Shown: one piece after another, positions 18,207 through 26,816 of the stretch
How the letters are laid out: each line of letters opens with the position of its first letter
Position numbering within the stretch: position 1 is the first letter of the stretch
Source of the DNA: BJGV01 sp003230615
Lineage (GTDB): Bacteria > Pseudomonadota > Gammaproteobacteria > Burkholderiales > Nitrosomonadaceae
DNA: 64,000 nt
Direction of reading: 5' to 3'
NCBI GenBank assembly: GCA_963663215.1
Contig: OY760140.1
Coordinates: forward strand, 2,046,001-2,110,000
Translations under genes and position numbers: made by a program
Notes under the pieces: generated by a model
The model's database searches: none
What the model was told of the DNA's origin: nothing
The model's input: the letters and a program-made list of their open reading frames with translations, nothing else

Positions 18207-19880
18207 ATGCCAGACAACAAACGCAGCCAAGCCATTACCCAAGGTGCGCAGCGTTCTCCCAACCGTGCCATGCTGAGAGCAGTGGGTTTCGACGACAAAG
18301 ATTTTAACAAGCCCATAGTAGGTGTAGCTAACGGTTATTCTACCATCACACCCTGCAATATGGGATTGAACGAGTTGGCTACAGATGCTGAAAATGCGTT
18401 GAGACAAGCAGGTGCAATGCCACAAATCTTCGGTACTATCACTGTATCTGATGGTATCTCTATGGGAACAGAGGGCATGAAGTATTCACTGGTATCACGC
18501 GAAGTTATTGCAGACTCGATTGAAACCGCAGTACAAGCAGAGAGCATGGATGGTGTGATCACTGTTGGTGGTTGCGACAAGAACATGCCAGGCGCGATGA
18601 TTGCAATCGCACGTATGAATATTCCATCTATTTTTGTTTATGGTGGTACGATTAAACCTGGTCACTATAAAGGACAAGACTTAACCATTGTTAGTGCTTT
18701 TGAAGCAGTAGGGCAGTACATTGCACACAATATAGATGAGAAAGAATTGCTTGAAATAGAACGTCATGCCTGTCCCGGTGCGGGCTCTTGTGGGGGCATG
18801 TTTACTGCTAACACTATGTCGTCTGCATTTGAGGCGATGGGAATGAGCCTGCCTTACTCTTCAACTATGGCAGCAACGGATGAAGAAAAGCGTGAGAGTG
18901 CTATCCGTTCTGCAGAAGTGTTAGTCAACGCAATCAGACATCAAATTTTGCCACGCGACATCATTACTAGAAAATCTATCGAAAATGTTATTGCCGTTAT
19001 TATGGCAGTGGGTGGTTCGACAAATGCAATACTACATTTTCTAGCAATTGCTCATGCGGCTGAGGTGGAGCTTACAATTGATGATTTTGAGCGTATACGT
19101 GGCAAGGTGCCGGTATTGTGTGATTTAAAACCTTCTGGACGTTATGTTGCCACCGACTTGCATACTGCAGGTGGTATCCCACAAGTAATGAAAATGCTGC
19201 TCGAGCATGGCCTATTGCATGGGGATTGTCTGACTATAAGCGGCCAGACCGTTACCGAGGTATTGCAGAATATTCCCGCAACTCCTCGCAAGGATCAGGA
19301 TGTTATACGGCAATGGGATAACCCTATATATGAGCAGGGGCATCTAGCCATACTTAAAGGCAATCTTTCTACCGAGGGTTGCGTAGCTAAAATTACTGGA
19401 GTAAAAAATCCGAAAATTACCGGCCCGGCAAAAATATTTGAATCGGAAGAAAGCTGCATGGCTGCTATAGTGGCACGTAAAATCCAGCCTGGGGACGTGG
19501 TGGTAATACGATATGAAGGCCCAAAGGGTGGGCCAGGTATGCGTGAAATGCTCTCACCCACCTCTGCTCTTATTGGTGAGGGACTAGGAGATTCTGTGGG
19601 ACTTATCACTGATGGGCGTTTCTCAGGCGGTACTTACGGAATGGTAGTTGGCCATGTTGCGCCCGAAGCTTTTGTCGGTGGAGTCATCGCGCTGGTACAT
19701 GAGGGAGATTCAATCACCATAGATGCAGAAAACAGATTGCTACAGCTAAATGTTTCTGAGGAAGAAATCTCTAGTCGCCGTGCCAAATGGCAACCACCCA
19801 AGCCGCGCTATATGCGGGGAGTACTGGCAAAATACGCAAAACTGGTTTCCACTGCCAGTGAAGGCGCAACAACGGACTAA
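18207..19880 (+). CDS. ilvD: Dihydroxy-acid dehydratase
   Basis: A 557-aa Fe-S dehydratase of valine, isoleucine and pantothenate synthesis. Cluster cysteines lie in GGCDKNMPGAM (about residue 125) and CPGAGSCGGMFTANTMSS (about 190-207); the C-terminal signatures SALIGEG and TDGRFSGG are present. Start ATG at 18207, with TAGGAG 5 nt upstream. Of full length. The DUF255 gene follows 23 nt later on the same strand and may be cotranscribed. Confidence 0.97.
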   Translation: MPDNKRSQAITQGAQRSPNRAMLRAVGFDDKDFNKPIVGVANGYSTITPCNMGLNELATDAENALRQAGAMPQIFGTITVSDGISMGTEGMKYSLVSREVIADSIETAVQAESMDGVITVGGCDKNMPGAMIAIARMNIPSIFVYGGTIKPGHYKGQDLTIVSAFEAVGQYIAHNIDEKELLEIERHACPGAGSCGGMFTANTMSSAFEAMGMSLPYSSTMAATDEEKRESAIRSAEVLVNAIRHQILPRDIITRKSIENVIAVIMAVGGSTNAILHFLAIAHAAEVELTIDDFERIRGKVPVLCDLKPSGRYVATDLHTAGGIPQVMKMLLEHGLLHGDCLTISGQTVTEVLQNIPATPRKDQDVIRQWDNPIYEQGHLAILKGNLSTEGCVAKITGVKNPKITGPAKIFESEESCMAAIVARKIQPGDVVVIRYEGPKGGPGMREMLSPTSALIGEGLGDSVGLITDGRFSGGTYGMVVGHVAPEAFVGGVIALVHEGDSITIDAENRLLQLNVSEEEISSRRAKWQPPKPRYMRGVLAKYAKLVSTASEGATTD

Positions 19881-19903
19881 TTGTGGCTACAAAGCATTAA
19901 GTT

Positions 19904-21964
19904 ATGCCCAATCATCTTGCCAACGAAACTAGCCCTTACCTTCTACAACATGCTTACAACCCAGTAGACTGGTATCCCTGGTGTGAGGAGGCTTTAGCCT
20001 TAGCTTGCACAGAGGATAGACCTATACTTCTTTCCATCGGTTATTCGGCCTGCCATTGGTGCCATGTCATGGCACATGAATCTTTTGAAGATGTAGAAGT
20101 TGCCGCAGCAATGAATCAATACTTTGTCAACATTAAGGTTGACCGAGAAGAACGCCCCGATCTTGATCAGATTTATCAGACAGCTCATTACATGTTGACT
20201 CAACGTAATGGTGGCTGGCCGCTGACTTTGTTTCTAACTCCTGACCAAAAACCATTCTTTGGCGGTACTTATTTTCCTAAAATTCAACGCCATGGCATGC
20301 CAAGTTTTCTTGATTTGCTGCCTCGTGTTGCCGAAGCTTACTTTGCTCGTGGCACTGAAATAGAACAACAGAACGCATCAATGTTGAAATCATTTGCAAA
20401 TATGCTTCCGTCAACAAATCCACTTGTTTCTGAATTTTCAGGGCAACCCCTGAACCTAGCGATTGTTGAGTTAAAGGAAAAGTTCGATTCTGAATATGGA
20501 GGGTTTGGGAATGCACCAAAATTTCCTCATTCGGCAGAACTAGAATTTTGTTTACGTCGTTACATAGCCACAAGCGATAAACAAGCTCTTCGAATGGCGA
20601 CACACACACTTGAGAGTATGGCAAGAGGCGGTATCTATGACCAGCTCGGTGGTGGATTTTGCCGCTACAGTACAGATCAGTATTGGAGTATACCGCACTT
20701 CGAAAAAATGCTTTATGACAACGGGCCGCTACTGCGAATTTACACTGACGCCTGGCTTATCACTGGAAATCCCTTGTTCAAAAGAATTACGGAGGAAACC
20801 GCAAAATGGGTATTACGTGAAATGCAATCACAGGAAGACTCAGAGGGCGGCTATTATTCGACGCTGGATGCAGACTCAGAGGATGAAGAGGGAAAGTTCT
20901 ATGCATGGGATCGTGATCAGATAATGAATCTTTTGTCTCCTGAAGAATATGCAGTAGTTGCACCCTACTACGGTCTTTTACGGACTCCCAATTTTGAGAG
21001 AAGGTATTGGAATCTAGAGATCGTTCAACAGCTTACAGACGTTGCCAAGGATGTTGGTATCAGCGAAGATGAAGCACAAGAAAGGCTTATATCGGCGCAA
21101 GTAAAACTTTTTATTGAACGAGAATCACGCATATATCCAGGTCGAGACGAAAAAATTCTTACCAGCTGGAACGGACTAATGATTAAGGGTATGGCGCATG
21201 CAGGTCGTATTTTTAGACGCAATGATTGGGTGGATTCAGCTGCTCTTGCTGTGGATTTCATTCACTCAACACTGTGGAGGAAAGGACGCTTGTTAGCGAC
21301 CTTTAAAAATGGAACCGCACATCTCAACGCCTATCTTGACGATTACGCATTCATGTTAGATGGTTTGCTGGAAATGATGCAGGCAAGATTTCGTCAATCT
21401 GACTTGGATTTTTCCATAGAGCTTGCTGAAGTATTACTAGAGCAGTTTGAGAGGAAACAAACAGGTGGATTTTTTTTTACCAGTCACGATCACGAAAAAC
21501 TCATAGATCGTCCTATGCCAGGTCATGATAATGCTACACCTTCAGGTAACGGTGTGGCGGCATACGCACTGCAGCGGCTTGGACATCTAGTTGGCGAACC
21601 CCGTTATTTACAAGCAGGGGAAAATGCACTGAACGTTTTTTATCCTACCATGTCATCTCATGCCAGTTCTTATTGCAGCCTAATGATCGCGTTGGAGGAA
21701 ACACTCGCTCCGCCGCAAATAATTATTCTTCGTGGTCAAAAATCCGCACTTACGGAATGGCAAGATATACAACAACATAGCTCACCCTACACCCTAGTGT
21801 TCGCCTTGCCAGCGGAACTTGTTAGCTTACCACCGAGTTTGAATAAACCTTGTCCGATTGATAAACCTGTCAACGCTTGGGTCTGCCAGGGCGTTATATG
21901 TCAACCAGAAATATGTGACTTGCAGGAATTGCAACAAGCATGCAAATTTCAGGGTAAAATGTGA
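19904..21964 (+). CDS. DUF255 thioredoxin-domain protein (YyaL/SPATA20 family)
   Basis: 686 aa. The N-terminal thioredoxin-like domain (DUF255) starts MPNHLANETSPYLLQHA and carries the CHWCHVM motif at about residues 49-55. The remainder is an (alpha/alpha)6-barrel resembling N-acylglucosamine 2-epimerase or glycoside hydrolase folds (KMLYDNGPLLRIYTDA, LTSWNGLMIKGMA, LDDYAFMLDGLLE). Length matches the family. The cellular function is unresolved; a redox or carbohydrate role has been suggested by the folds only. It follows ilvD by 23 nt, and the cytochrome c gene follows 33 nt later. Confidence 0.9.
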   Translation: MPNHLANETSPYLLQHAYNPVDWYPWCEEALALACTEDRPILLSIGYSACHWCHVMAHESFEDVEVAAAMNQYFVNIKVDREERPDLDQIYQTAHYMLTQRNGGWPLTLFLTPDQKPFFGGTYFPKIQRHGMPSFLDLLPRVAEAYFARGTEIEQQNASMLKSFANMLPSTNPLVSEFSGQPLNLAIVELKEKFDSEYGGFGNAPKFPHSAELEFCLRRYIATSDKQALRMATHTLESMARGGIYDQLGGGFCRYSTDQYWSIPHFEKMLYDNGPLLRIYTDAWLITGNPLFKRITEETAKWVLREMQSQEDSEGGYYSTLDADSEDEEGKFYAWDRDQIMNLLSPEEYAVVAPYYGLLRTPNFERRYWNLEIVQQLTDVAKDVGISEDEAQERLISAQVKLFIERESRIYPGRDEKILTSWNGLMIKGMAHAGRIFRRNDWVDSAALAVDFIHSTLWRKGRLLATFKNGTAHLNAYLDDYAFMLDGLLEMMQARFRQSDLDFSIELAEVLLEQFERKQTGGFFFTSHDHEKLIDRPMPGHDNATPSGNGVAAYALQRLGHLVGEPRYLQAGENALNVFYPTMSSHASSYCSLMIALEETLAPPQIIILRGQKSALTEWQDIQQHSSPYTLVFALPAELVSLPPSLNKPCPIDKPVNAWVCQGVICQPEICDLQELQQACKFQGKM

Positions 21965-21997
21965 ACCTCTTTATCACTTTACTAGGAGCAAGTAAAC

Positions 21998-22309
21998 ATG
22001 AAAGCTGTTTGGATAGGAGTAGTTGCTGCATCGGCCCTTCTGCTGATTGGTACTGCGCATGCGAATCAAGGCTTAGCCCAAAGTAGTGGTTGCATGGCTT
22101 GCCACACGGTTGACAAGAAATTGGTTGGGCCTGCATACAAGGATATAGCAGCCAAGTACAAGGGTGATTCCGCAGCAGCAGCTAGCCTAGCTGAGAAGGT
22201 GAAAAAAGGAACCAAAGGTACTTGGGGTTCGATTCCTATGCCACCAAATGCAAACGTTAGTGATGAAAATATTAAAACCTTGGTAAAGTGGATTCTGTCA
22301 CTTAAGTAA
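21998..22309 (+). CDS. Periplasmic cytochrome c-551/c-552 type
   Basis: 103 aa with a signal peptide (MKAVWIGVVAASALLLIGTAHA, cleavage after AHA). One heme site, CMACH, near mature residue 10; the axial Met lies in SIPMPPN, and there is a C-terminal LVKWILSLK helix. The pattern is very close to the Nitrosomonas cytochrome c-552 family, a small soluble electron carrier between the bc1-type complex or heme proteins and terminal oxidase. A strong AGGAGCAAG ribosome site precedes the ATG at 21998. A strong terminator follows 14 nt after the stop, so this is the end of the ilvD-side transcription unit or a separate gene. Confidence 0.95.
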   Translation: MKAVWIGVVAASALLLIGTAHANQGLAQSSGCMACHTVDKKLVGPAYKDIAAKYKGDSAAAASLAEKVKKGTKGTWGSIPMPPNANVSDENIKTLVKWILSLK

Positions 22310-22323
22310 ATACAGTTTGTTTC

Positions 22324-22363
22324 AATAAAGCCGACGTGGTATCGCGTCGGCTTTATTGTTTTC
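22324..22363 (+). terminator. Rho-independent terminator after cytochrome c gene
   Basis: A perfect 13-bp inverted repeat, AATAAAGCCGACG ... CGTCGGCTTTATT, with an 8-nt loop (22324-22357), followed by GTTTTC. It is GC-rich at the core and A/T-rich at the flanks, the normal intrinsic terminator design. Confidence 0.9.
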
Positions 22364-22442
22364 TGCGTACAGAAGAATAAGGAATAGTTGTGCTATGTTA
22401 CAAAACTCCACCTTAATGTGAAAATAAATTTAACTTAAAATT

Positions 22443-23258
22443 ATGGGTTGGTTTTTAACAGATCTAGTGAGTGCCTTTTTGTTGCCACCACTGTGCCTTA
22501 TTGTCTTAGGCGCAGTGGGAGTGTTGCTTTTCAAGAGTCGTCCGGTGCTGGGTAAGTTTCTGGTGGTTGTTACATTTACTTTGCTTTACATGCTGTCTAT
22601 TCCATTTGTTGCAGACACTGCGCTACAAACACTGGAAACTTCAACTACATCTAGCCTTGCCATTATCGAGGTACAAGCTATCGTGGTGCTAGGTAGCGGG
22701 ACTTATGTAAAGGCCCCAGAATATGATGGCCATACGGTAAGTCGTTTTGGATTGGAACGCATTCGATACGGGGCATATTTGCATCGGAGTACAGGTAAAC
22801 CATTGTTAGTGACGGGGGGTGACCTGTTGGGAATTGGTTCTTCAGAAGCAGAACAGATGATGTCAGTACTGGAAAATGAATTCCATGTTCCAGTGAAATG
22901 GGTAGAGAATAATTCAAATAATACTCGCGAAAATGCCTACAAAAGTTTTGCTGTCCTGGAAAAGGATAAGATTATCCGCGTTGCACTGGTTACTCACGCT
23001 TGGCATATGCCAAGAGCGATTAGGGAGTTCGAGCAGGCTGGGTTCAAAGTTACACCCGCCCCTACCGCATATACCACACGGTACAAGACCAATCTTTTTG
23101 CATTTATTCCCTCCGCTAGTGCATTGCTGAAAAGCAGTCTTTTTTTACATGAAATTATTGGAATGTTATGGTATGGGTTAACCCCCAGCTCCCAATCAAC
23201 CATAAAGTTATCGTTCTCAAAAATTAAATACTGTTTTCAATATAAAATAACATTTTGA
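22443..23258 (+). CDS. YdcF/ElyC-like DUF218 membrane protein
   Basis: 271 aa. Two N-terminal transmembrane helices (about residues 5-60), then a DUF218 domain with VVLGSGTY, a TGGDLLGIGSSEAEQM segment and the NTRENA / THAWHMPRA motifs, and a further hydrophobic stretch (LKSSLFLHEIIGMLWYGL). ElyC-type proteins act in envelope integrity and lipid-carrier metabolism in enterobacteria; here only the fold is supported. The last 20 residues are low-complexity and basic. The ATG at 22443 follows the terminator by about 80 nt. The osmC gene follows 22 nt later. Confidence 0.82.
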   Translation: MGWFLTDLVSAFLLPPLCLIVLGAVGVLLFKSRPVLGKFLVVVTFTLLYMLSIPFVADTALQTLETSTTSSLAIIEVQAIVVLGSGTYVKAPEYDGHTVSRFGLERIRYGAYLHRSTGKPLLVTGGDLLGIGSSEAEQMMSVLENEFHVPVKWVENNSNNTRENAYKSFAVLEKDKIIRVALVTHAWHMPRAIREFEQAGFKVTPAPTAYTTRYKTNLFAFIPSASALLKSSLFLHEIIGMLWYGLTPSSQSTIKLSFSKIKYCFQYKITF

Positions 23259-23280
23259 AATCCACGAGCGAAGAATCGTC

Positions 23281-23697
23281 ATGAAAATGCGCATTAAATG
23301 GAATGATATAGTGAGTTTTCAAGGCGAAACAGAAAATGGTCATACGGTGTTGATGGATGGTGCGCAGGAAGTAGGTGGCAGGAATCTTGGGTTACGCCCG
23401 ATGGAAATGGTATTAATGGGAGCCGGTGGTTGTACTGCCTCTGATGTGGTGATGATCTTAAAAAAAAGTCGTCAGGATATTATCGATTGCATGGTAGAAA
23501 TCGAGGCAGAAAGAGCGACGGAAGACCCCAAGGTATTTACCCACATCCATTATCACTTCATCTTGACTGGGAAAAATCTGAAGCCTCAGCAGGTGGAGCG
23601 AGCGATCAATTTATCTGCAGAGAAATATTGCTCGGCTTCAATCATGCTTGGAAAGACGGCAGAAATCACGCATGATTTCGAGATCATGAGAGAATAA
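23281..23697 (+). CDS. OsmC family peroxiredoxin-like protein
   Basis: A 138-aa OsmC-fold protein. The two redox cysteines are C51 (in GAGGCTASDVVMIL) and C117 (in SAEKYCSASIML), the positions expected for thiol-dependent hydroperoxide reduction. YhfA-like subgroup by length. The start ATG at 23281 is preceded by GAGCGAAGAA. It is cotranscribed with the DUF218 gene by spacing, and convergent with coq7 with only 9 nt between stops. Confidence 0.88.
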   Translation: MKMRIKWNDIVSFQGETENGHTVLMDGAQEVGGRNLGLRPMEMVLMGAGGCTASDVVMILKKSRQDIIDCMVEIEAERATEDPKVFTHIHYHFILTGKNLKPQQVERAINLSAEKYCSASIMLGKTAEITHDFEIMRE

Positions 23698-23706
23698 ATT
23701 TTTCCG

Positions 23707-24333
23707 TCAAATCCAATATGTTGTCTGGGTCATCACTTTCGAGCCCAACTTCATCACTAGCTTAACTGGTGCTGGTAATTCTACGCCACCATGAGACATG
23801 GCAGTGGTGGCGTGACCACCCTCGTCAATTTGCATTTGCGCAACTATGGCACGGCTTTTTTCGTCGTGCTGTGGCAAGCGCTGTAAGTGCCCAGCTAGAT
23901 GGGCTTCTACCTGGCGTTCTGTTTCAGCAAGAAATCCTAGATTCCATTTGTCTCCAAGCATGCCCGCCGCCGCGCCAATAGCAAATGATCCGCTATACCA
24001 TAGAGGATTTAGTAGACTCTTACGTCCACCCAACTCTGTAATACGTCGTTCCGTCCAGGCGAGATGCTCAGTTTCTTCACATGCAGCCTGAGTTAAACTT
24101 TGTTGTATTTTAGCGTTCCGCGCAGTAAGCGCCTGTCCTTGATACAGCGCTTGTGCACAAACTTCCCCGGTATGATTGATACGCATCAAGGCTGTGGATT
24201 TACTCTTTTCTGCATTGGTAAGCTCTGCCTCTGGAAAATCATTCCCAGGAACCGTGCGTATCGTTTGTGCGGGCGTCAAGAGCGTACGTAGTGCACTGTC
24301 AAAACCAATGATAAATTTTTCAATGCTCAGCAT
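23707..24333 (-). CDS. coq7: 3-demethoxyubiquinol 3-hydroxylase
   Basis: A 208-aa di-iron carboxylate hydroxylase of ubiquinone synthesis. Iron ligands lie in RINHTGEVCAQ, the EETEHLAWTERR helix (first repeat) and the second repeat EAHLAGHLQ / IDEGGHATTA. Two ferritin-like repeats, peripheral membrane protein. The start MLSIEKFIIGFD at 24333 is typical of betaproteobacterial Coq7. The GlcF-like gene ends 25 nt upstream on the same strand, so they may share a transcript. Confidence 0.93.
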   Translation of the reverse strand: MLSIEKFIIGFDSALRTLLTPAQTIRTVPGNDFPEAELTNAEKSKSTALMRINHTGEVCAQALYQGQALTARNAKIQQSLTQAACEETEHLAWTERRITELGGRKSLLNPLWYSGSFAIGAAAGMLGDKWNLGFLAETERQVEAHLAGHLQRLPQHDEKSRAIVAQMQIDEGGHATTAMSHGGVELPAPVKLVMKLGSKVMTQTTYWI

Positions 24334-24358
24334 GAAAACTCCTGAATGGACAATAAAG

Positions 24359-25699
24359 CTAAGATAGCATATTCATTTGTCGCGCCAATAGTGTTACAGG
24401 ATGTAGCACTTCAATCTCCGAATTTGTATTTCGCAACGTACTAGAAATATGCATTGTGCAGCCAATATTTGAAGTAACTAGAAAATGCGCATTACTATTG
24501 TTTAATGCGGTTATTTTATCACTTAGGAGTGTTTTTGCCATTACCGGTTGATCGAGGAAATATGTTCCAGCAGCGCCACAGCACTGGTCATTACCAGCAA
24601 GCGGAATAACTAGCGCACCGGGAATACGTGTCAACAATGTATGGGGATATTTCGAGCTGTGTAGTACATTGCGCAGGGTACATGGATCATGCACCATAAT
24701 TTCATATTGCAATGGGGTTATCTTTATGTCTTCCCATCCATCTGCAGCTACCAGGAACTTGCTAATGTCTACCACCTTGGTGGAGAAATCAGAATGATAC
24801 TCTGCTAATTGCGCACCACAACCTGAGGTAGTGGTAATAATCGCGTGTAAATTTAGCCTATTAAATGCCTCTACATTTTGCTGCGCAAGTTGCGCCGTTG
24901 TTTTTGTATCGCCTCCATGCTGATGCAGTGCACCACAGCAGGTTTGCATGGGCGGTACATGTACCGTGTAACCCAAGCGATTAAGTACGTATATTGAAGC
25001 ATTGTGCGTTGCCGCATCTGCAAGTCTTGCAACACACCCGAGAAATAAACCCACTTCACCACGTGGTTTTCCAATTGGAAAATAAATTTTGCTCCATGAT
25101 TTAGACACATCTGCTTTACCAGATGAAGTACGGGGCATATGGATATGGGGTAATTGTGTATTTAATGTGGCAAGTTTCGTTTTTTTTAATAAGCCCGATT
25201 TATTCAACAATCTTTGCAAGCCTAGTTTCTGGTAAAAACGTAAGAGGGAGCGTAACGCATCAAAACGTGTAGGTTTAGCTATGAATTCCTTTTCTACTAT
25301 TACTCGCAGCCATGATTTTTGAATTGCTGTTTTATCTTCCAGTGGGGAGAGTAGGGATGCCGCCATCAAAGCACGTGTATTGTCTACTAATTGTCCATAG
25401 GCCACATTGCTGGGGCAAACAGCTTCACAGGAACGACAGGTAAGACAACCGTCTATGTGCTGAACAAAGCGCGAATTCATTGGAATACGTCCGCTGGCGA
25501 CACCGCTCATGAGAGCTATACGTCCACGAGGTGAATCAGCCTCTGACAATGTTATTCGGTAGGTAGGACAGTGTGGCAAACACAGACCACAGGAGACACA
25601 GCGATTGGTTTCCGCAAGCAATATATTAGAAGGTGAATCAGATACTAGTTTAGTAGGTTTTATAATTATCTCCGGTAAAAGAGAAAGGCATGAAACCAA
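24359..25699 (-). CDS. Orphan GlcF-like (Fe-S)-binding oxidoreductase subunit
   Basis: 446 aa. Two 4Fe-4S clusters: CVSCGLCLPHCP (C34, C37, C40, C44) and CLTCRSCEAVCP (C85, C88, C91, C95). Two C-terminal CCG domains follow (TCCGALHQHGG and CCGAAGTYFL), the heterodisulfide-reductase-D/GlcF layout. The nearest relative by motif is the glycolate oxidase iron-sulfur subunit, yet no FAD subunit is beside it, whereas a second complete GlcF lies at 51720-52979. The start is a TTG (25699) with a poor ribosome site; no better start was seen. It may serve another 2-hydroxyacid or respiratory dehydrogenase. Family secure, partner unknown. Confidence 0.82.
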   Translation of the reverse strand: MVSCLSLLPEIIIKPTKLVSDSPSNILLAETNRCVSCGLCLPHCPTYRITLSEADSPRGRIALMSGVASGRIPMNSRFVQHIDGCLTCRSCEAVCPSNVAYGQLVDNTRALMAASLLSPLEDKTAIQKSWLRVIVEKEFIAKPTRFDALRSLLRFYQKLGLQRLLNKSGLLKKTKLATLNTQLPHIHMPRTSSGKADVSKSWSKIYFPIGKPRGEVGLFLGCVARLADAATHNASIYVLNRLGYTVHVPPMQTCCGALHQHGGDTKTTAQLAQQNVEAFNRLNLHAIITTTSGCGAQLAEYHSDFSTKVVDISKFLVAADGWEDIKITPLQYEIMVHDPCTLRNVLHSSKYPHTLLTRIPGALVIPLAGNDQCCGAAGTYFLDQPVMAKTLLSDKITALNNSNAHFLVTSNIGCTMHISSTLRNTNSEIEVLHPVTLLARQMNMLS

Positions 25700-26139
25700 G
25701 TTTGGTCAGATCCCTAAGTATGTGTAAAGTCTACTCGCAAACAGACTGATAGTGTAGGAGCGTGTGCTACAGATTCAGGATAGAGTTTCATGGCATGCTT
25801 TCTTGCGATCTGAAGATTTCCTGATGAAGACGAATGTAGAAAAGCAAATCTTATTTTATACATGAATGATTCGCTATCGAGTTCAGGGCTAGCTCATAAA
25901 CTACTATAAATTCATGCTCAATAAAATGGCCTTTCCTTCAGCTTCTTTGAAGATGATTCGTCCTTAGGTGTTTATTTGCATGTGTCTTCTATCTGCAAAT
26001 TAGTACGTTTTTTTGTGAGAATATGTAAACATAAAACGTATAAGTGGATTCTGCACAGTTGCACGGTTGTAAATTTAATTCTTGTTCGTATTACTGATTT
26101 AATCCTTTTGTTATTAAGTTTGGTGATAATATCTTCATC
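25700..26139. other. 440-nt region upstream of rnpB
   Basis: AT-rich spacer between the divergent GlcF-like gene and rnpB. A GATAAT (26125-26130), 9 nt before the RNA start, is a plausible -10 box for rnpB; no good -35 was found. No coding frame with a ribosome site was accepted. Confidence 0.5.
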
Positions 26140-26442
26140 GAAGCTGGCTAGGCAGTCGCTGCCTCTTTTTCAGTAATGGAAAATTGGGAGAGGAAAGTCC
26201 GGGCTCCATAGAGCGGGATGCCGGTTAATAGCCGGCCGCCGTGAGGCGAGGAACAGGGCCACAGAGACGAGCGTATTAAGTTACGGTGAAACGCGGTAAC
26301 CTCCATCCGGAGCAAGACCAAATAGGCAGACGATGACGTTGCTCGCTGAGTCTGCGGGTAGGTTGCTTGAGCACACGAGTAACCGTGTGCCTAGAGGAAT
26401 GACTGTCCACGACAGAACCCGGCTTATCGGCCAGCTTCACTT
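26140..26442 (+). ncRNA. rnpB: RNase P RNA (bacterial class A), compact form
   Basis: The ribozyme subunit that removes tRNA 5' leaders. The conserved core is plain: 5' GAAGCTGGC pairing with the 3' GGCCAGCTTCAC, the P4 strand GAGGAAAGTCCGGGCTCC, ACAGAGA, GTGAAA, CCGGAGCAAGACCAAATAGG, GGTAGGTTGCTTGAG, AGAGGAATGACTGTCCACG and ACAGAACCCGGCTTATCGG. P8 (GCCGG/CCGGC) and P9 (CGCC-GTGA-GGCG) are visible. After GTGAAA the sequence goes straight to CGCGGTAACCTCC, so the helices that follow this point in E. coli (P13 and P14) appear to be missing, and P12 is a 4-bp stub. Total about 303 nt against about 377 in E. coli. Ends are estimated from the terminal helix. Confidence 0.96.
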
Positions 26443-26459
26443 ATTTTTTAAATAAAAAC

Positions 26460-26502
26460 AAGCACTACATAAATCAGCTACATCGAATTATTTGTAGTGC
26501 TT
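26460..26502. terminator. Inverted repeat downstream of rnpB
   Basis: Arms AAGCACTACA (26460-26469) and TGTAGTGCTT (26493-26502) form a perfect 10-bp stem with a 23-nt loop. No U-tract follows directly (a T-rich run begins about 25 nt later), so termination of rnpB transcripts is likely but not certain. Confidence 0.45.
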
Positions 26503-26701
26503 AACTGATACAGTTTTGCATTATTTTTTTTCTTTAGTATTTATTTTCGCCATCTCCCATCACTGTTTCACAAAGTAGTAAATTACCTTCAATTAGAGTC
26601 CTATCTTATTTATTTATATAACGTATTCCTATATCCAATAAAGTTTCTTCGAGTTCTTCCTTAAGTCTTTGTCACATAAACAAAAATCCCCTATTTTTCA
26701 C

Positions 26702-26730
26702 TTGACTTGACCATATTTTTTAATTACAGT
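26702..26730 (+). promoter_or_regulatory. Sigma-70 promoter of the dcw cluster (Pmra)
   Basis: TTGACT (26702-26707) and TACAGT (26725-26730), separated by exactly 17 nt. Its position just upstream of the MraZ boxes and about 90 nt before mraZ supports it as the main promoter of the division cluster. Confidence 0.65.
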
Positions 26731-26765
26731 GGGCATAAGTGGGAAAAAGTGGGAAAAATTATGGG
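26730..26765 (+). promoter_or_regulatory. MraZ operator: TGGG direct repeats
   Basis: TGGG occurs at 26730, 26740 and 26750 with an exact 10-nt period (TGGGCA, TGGGAA, TGGGAA), plus a fourth at 26762. MraZ octamers are known to bind TGGGN repeats spaced by 5 nt just upstream of mraZ. The array starts at the last base of the -10 box, so MraZ binding would block transcription: negative autoregulation of the whole cluster. Confidence 0.85.
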
Positions 26766-26816
26766 CTTGAATTGGGTCGGGGCCCTAGATTTTTTCTAGA
26801 AAAACAAAGGGGAAAT

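Noticed and set aside
26739..26816. Longer MraZ reading frame beginning in the operator
   Set aside because: It would translate the MraZ boxes; the ATG at 26817 has AAGGGG and the canonical start.
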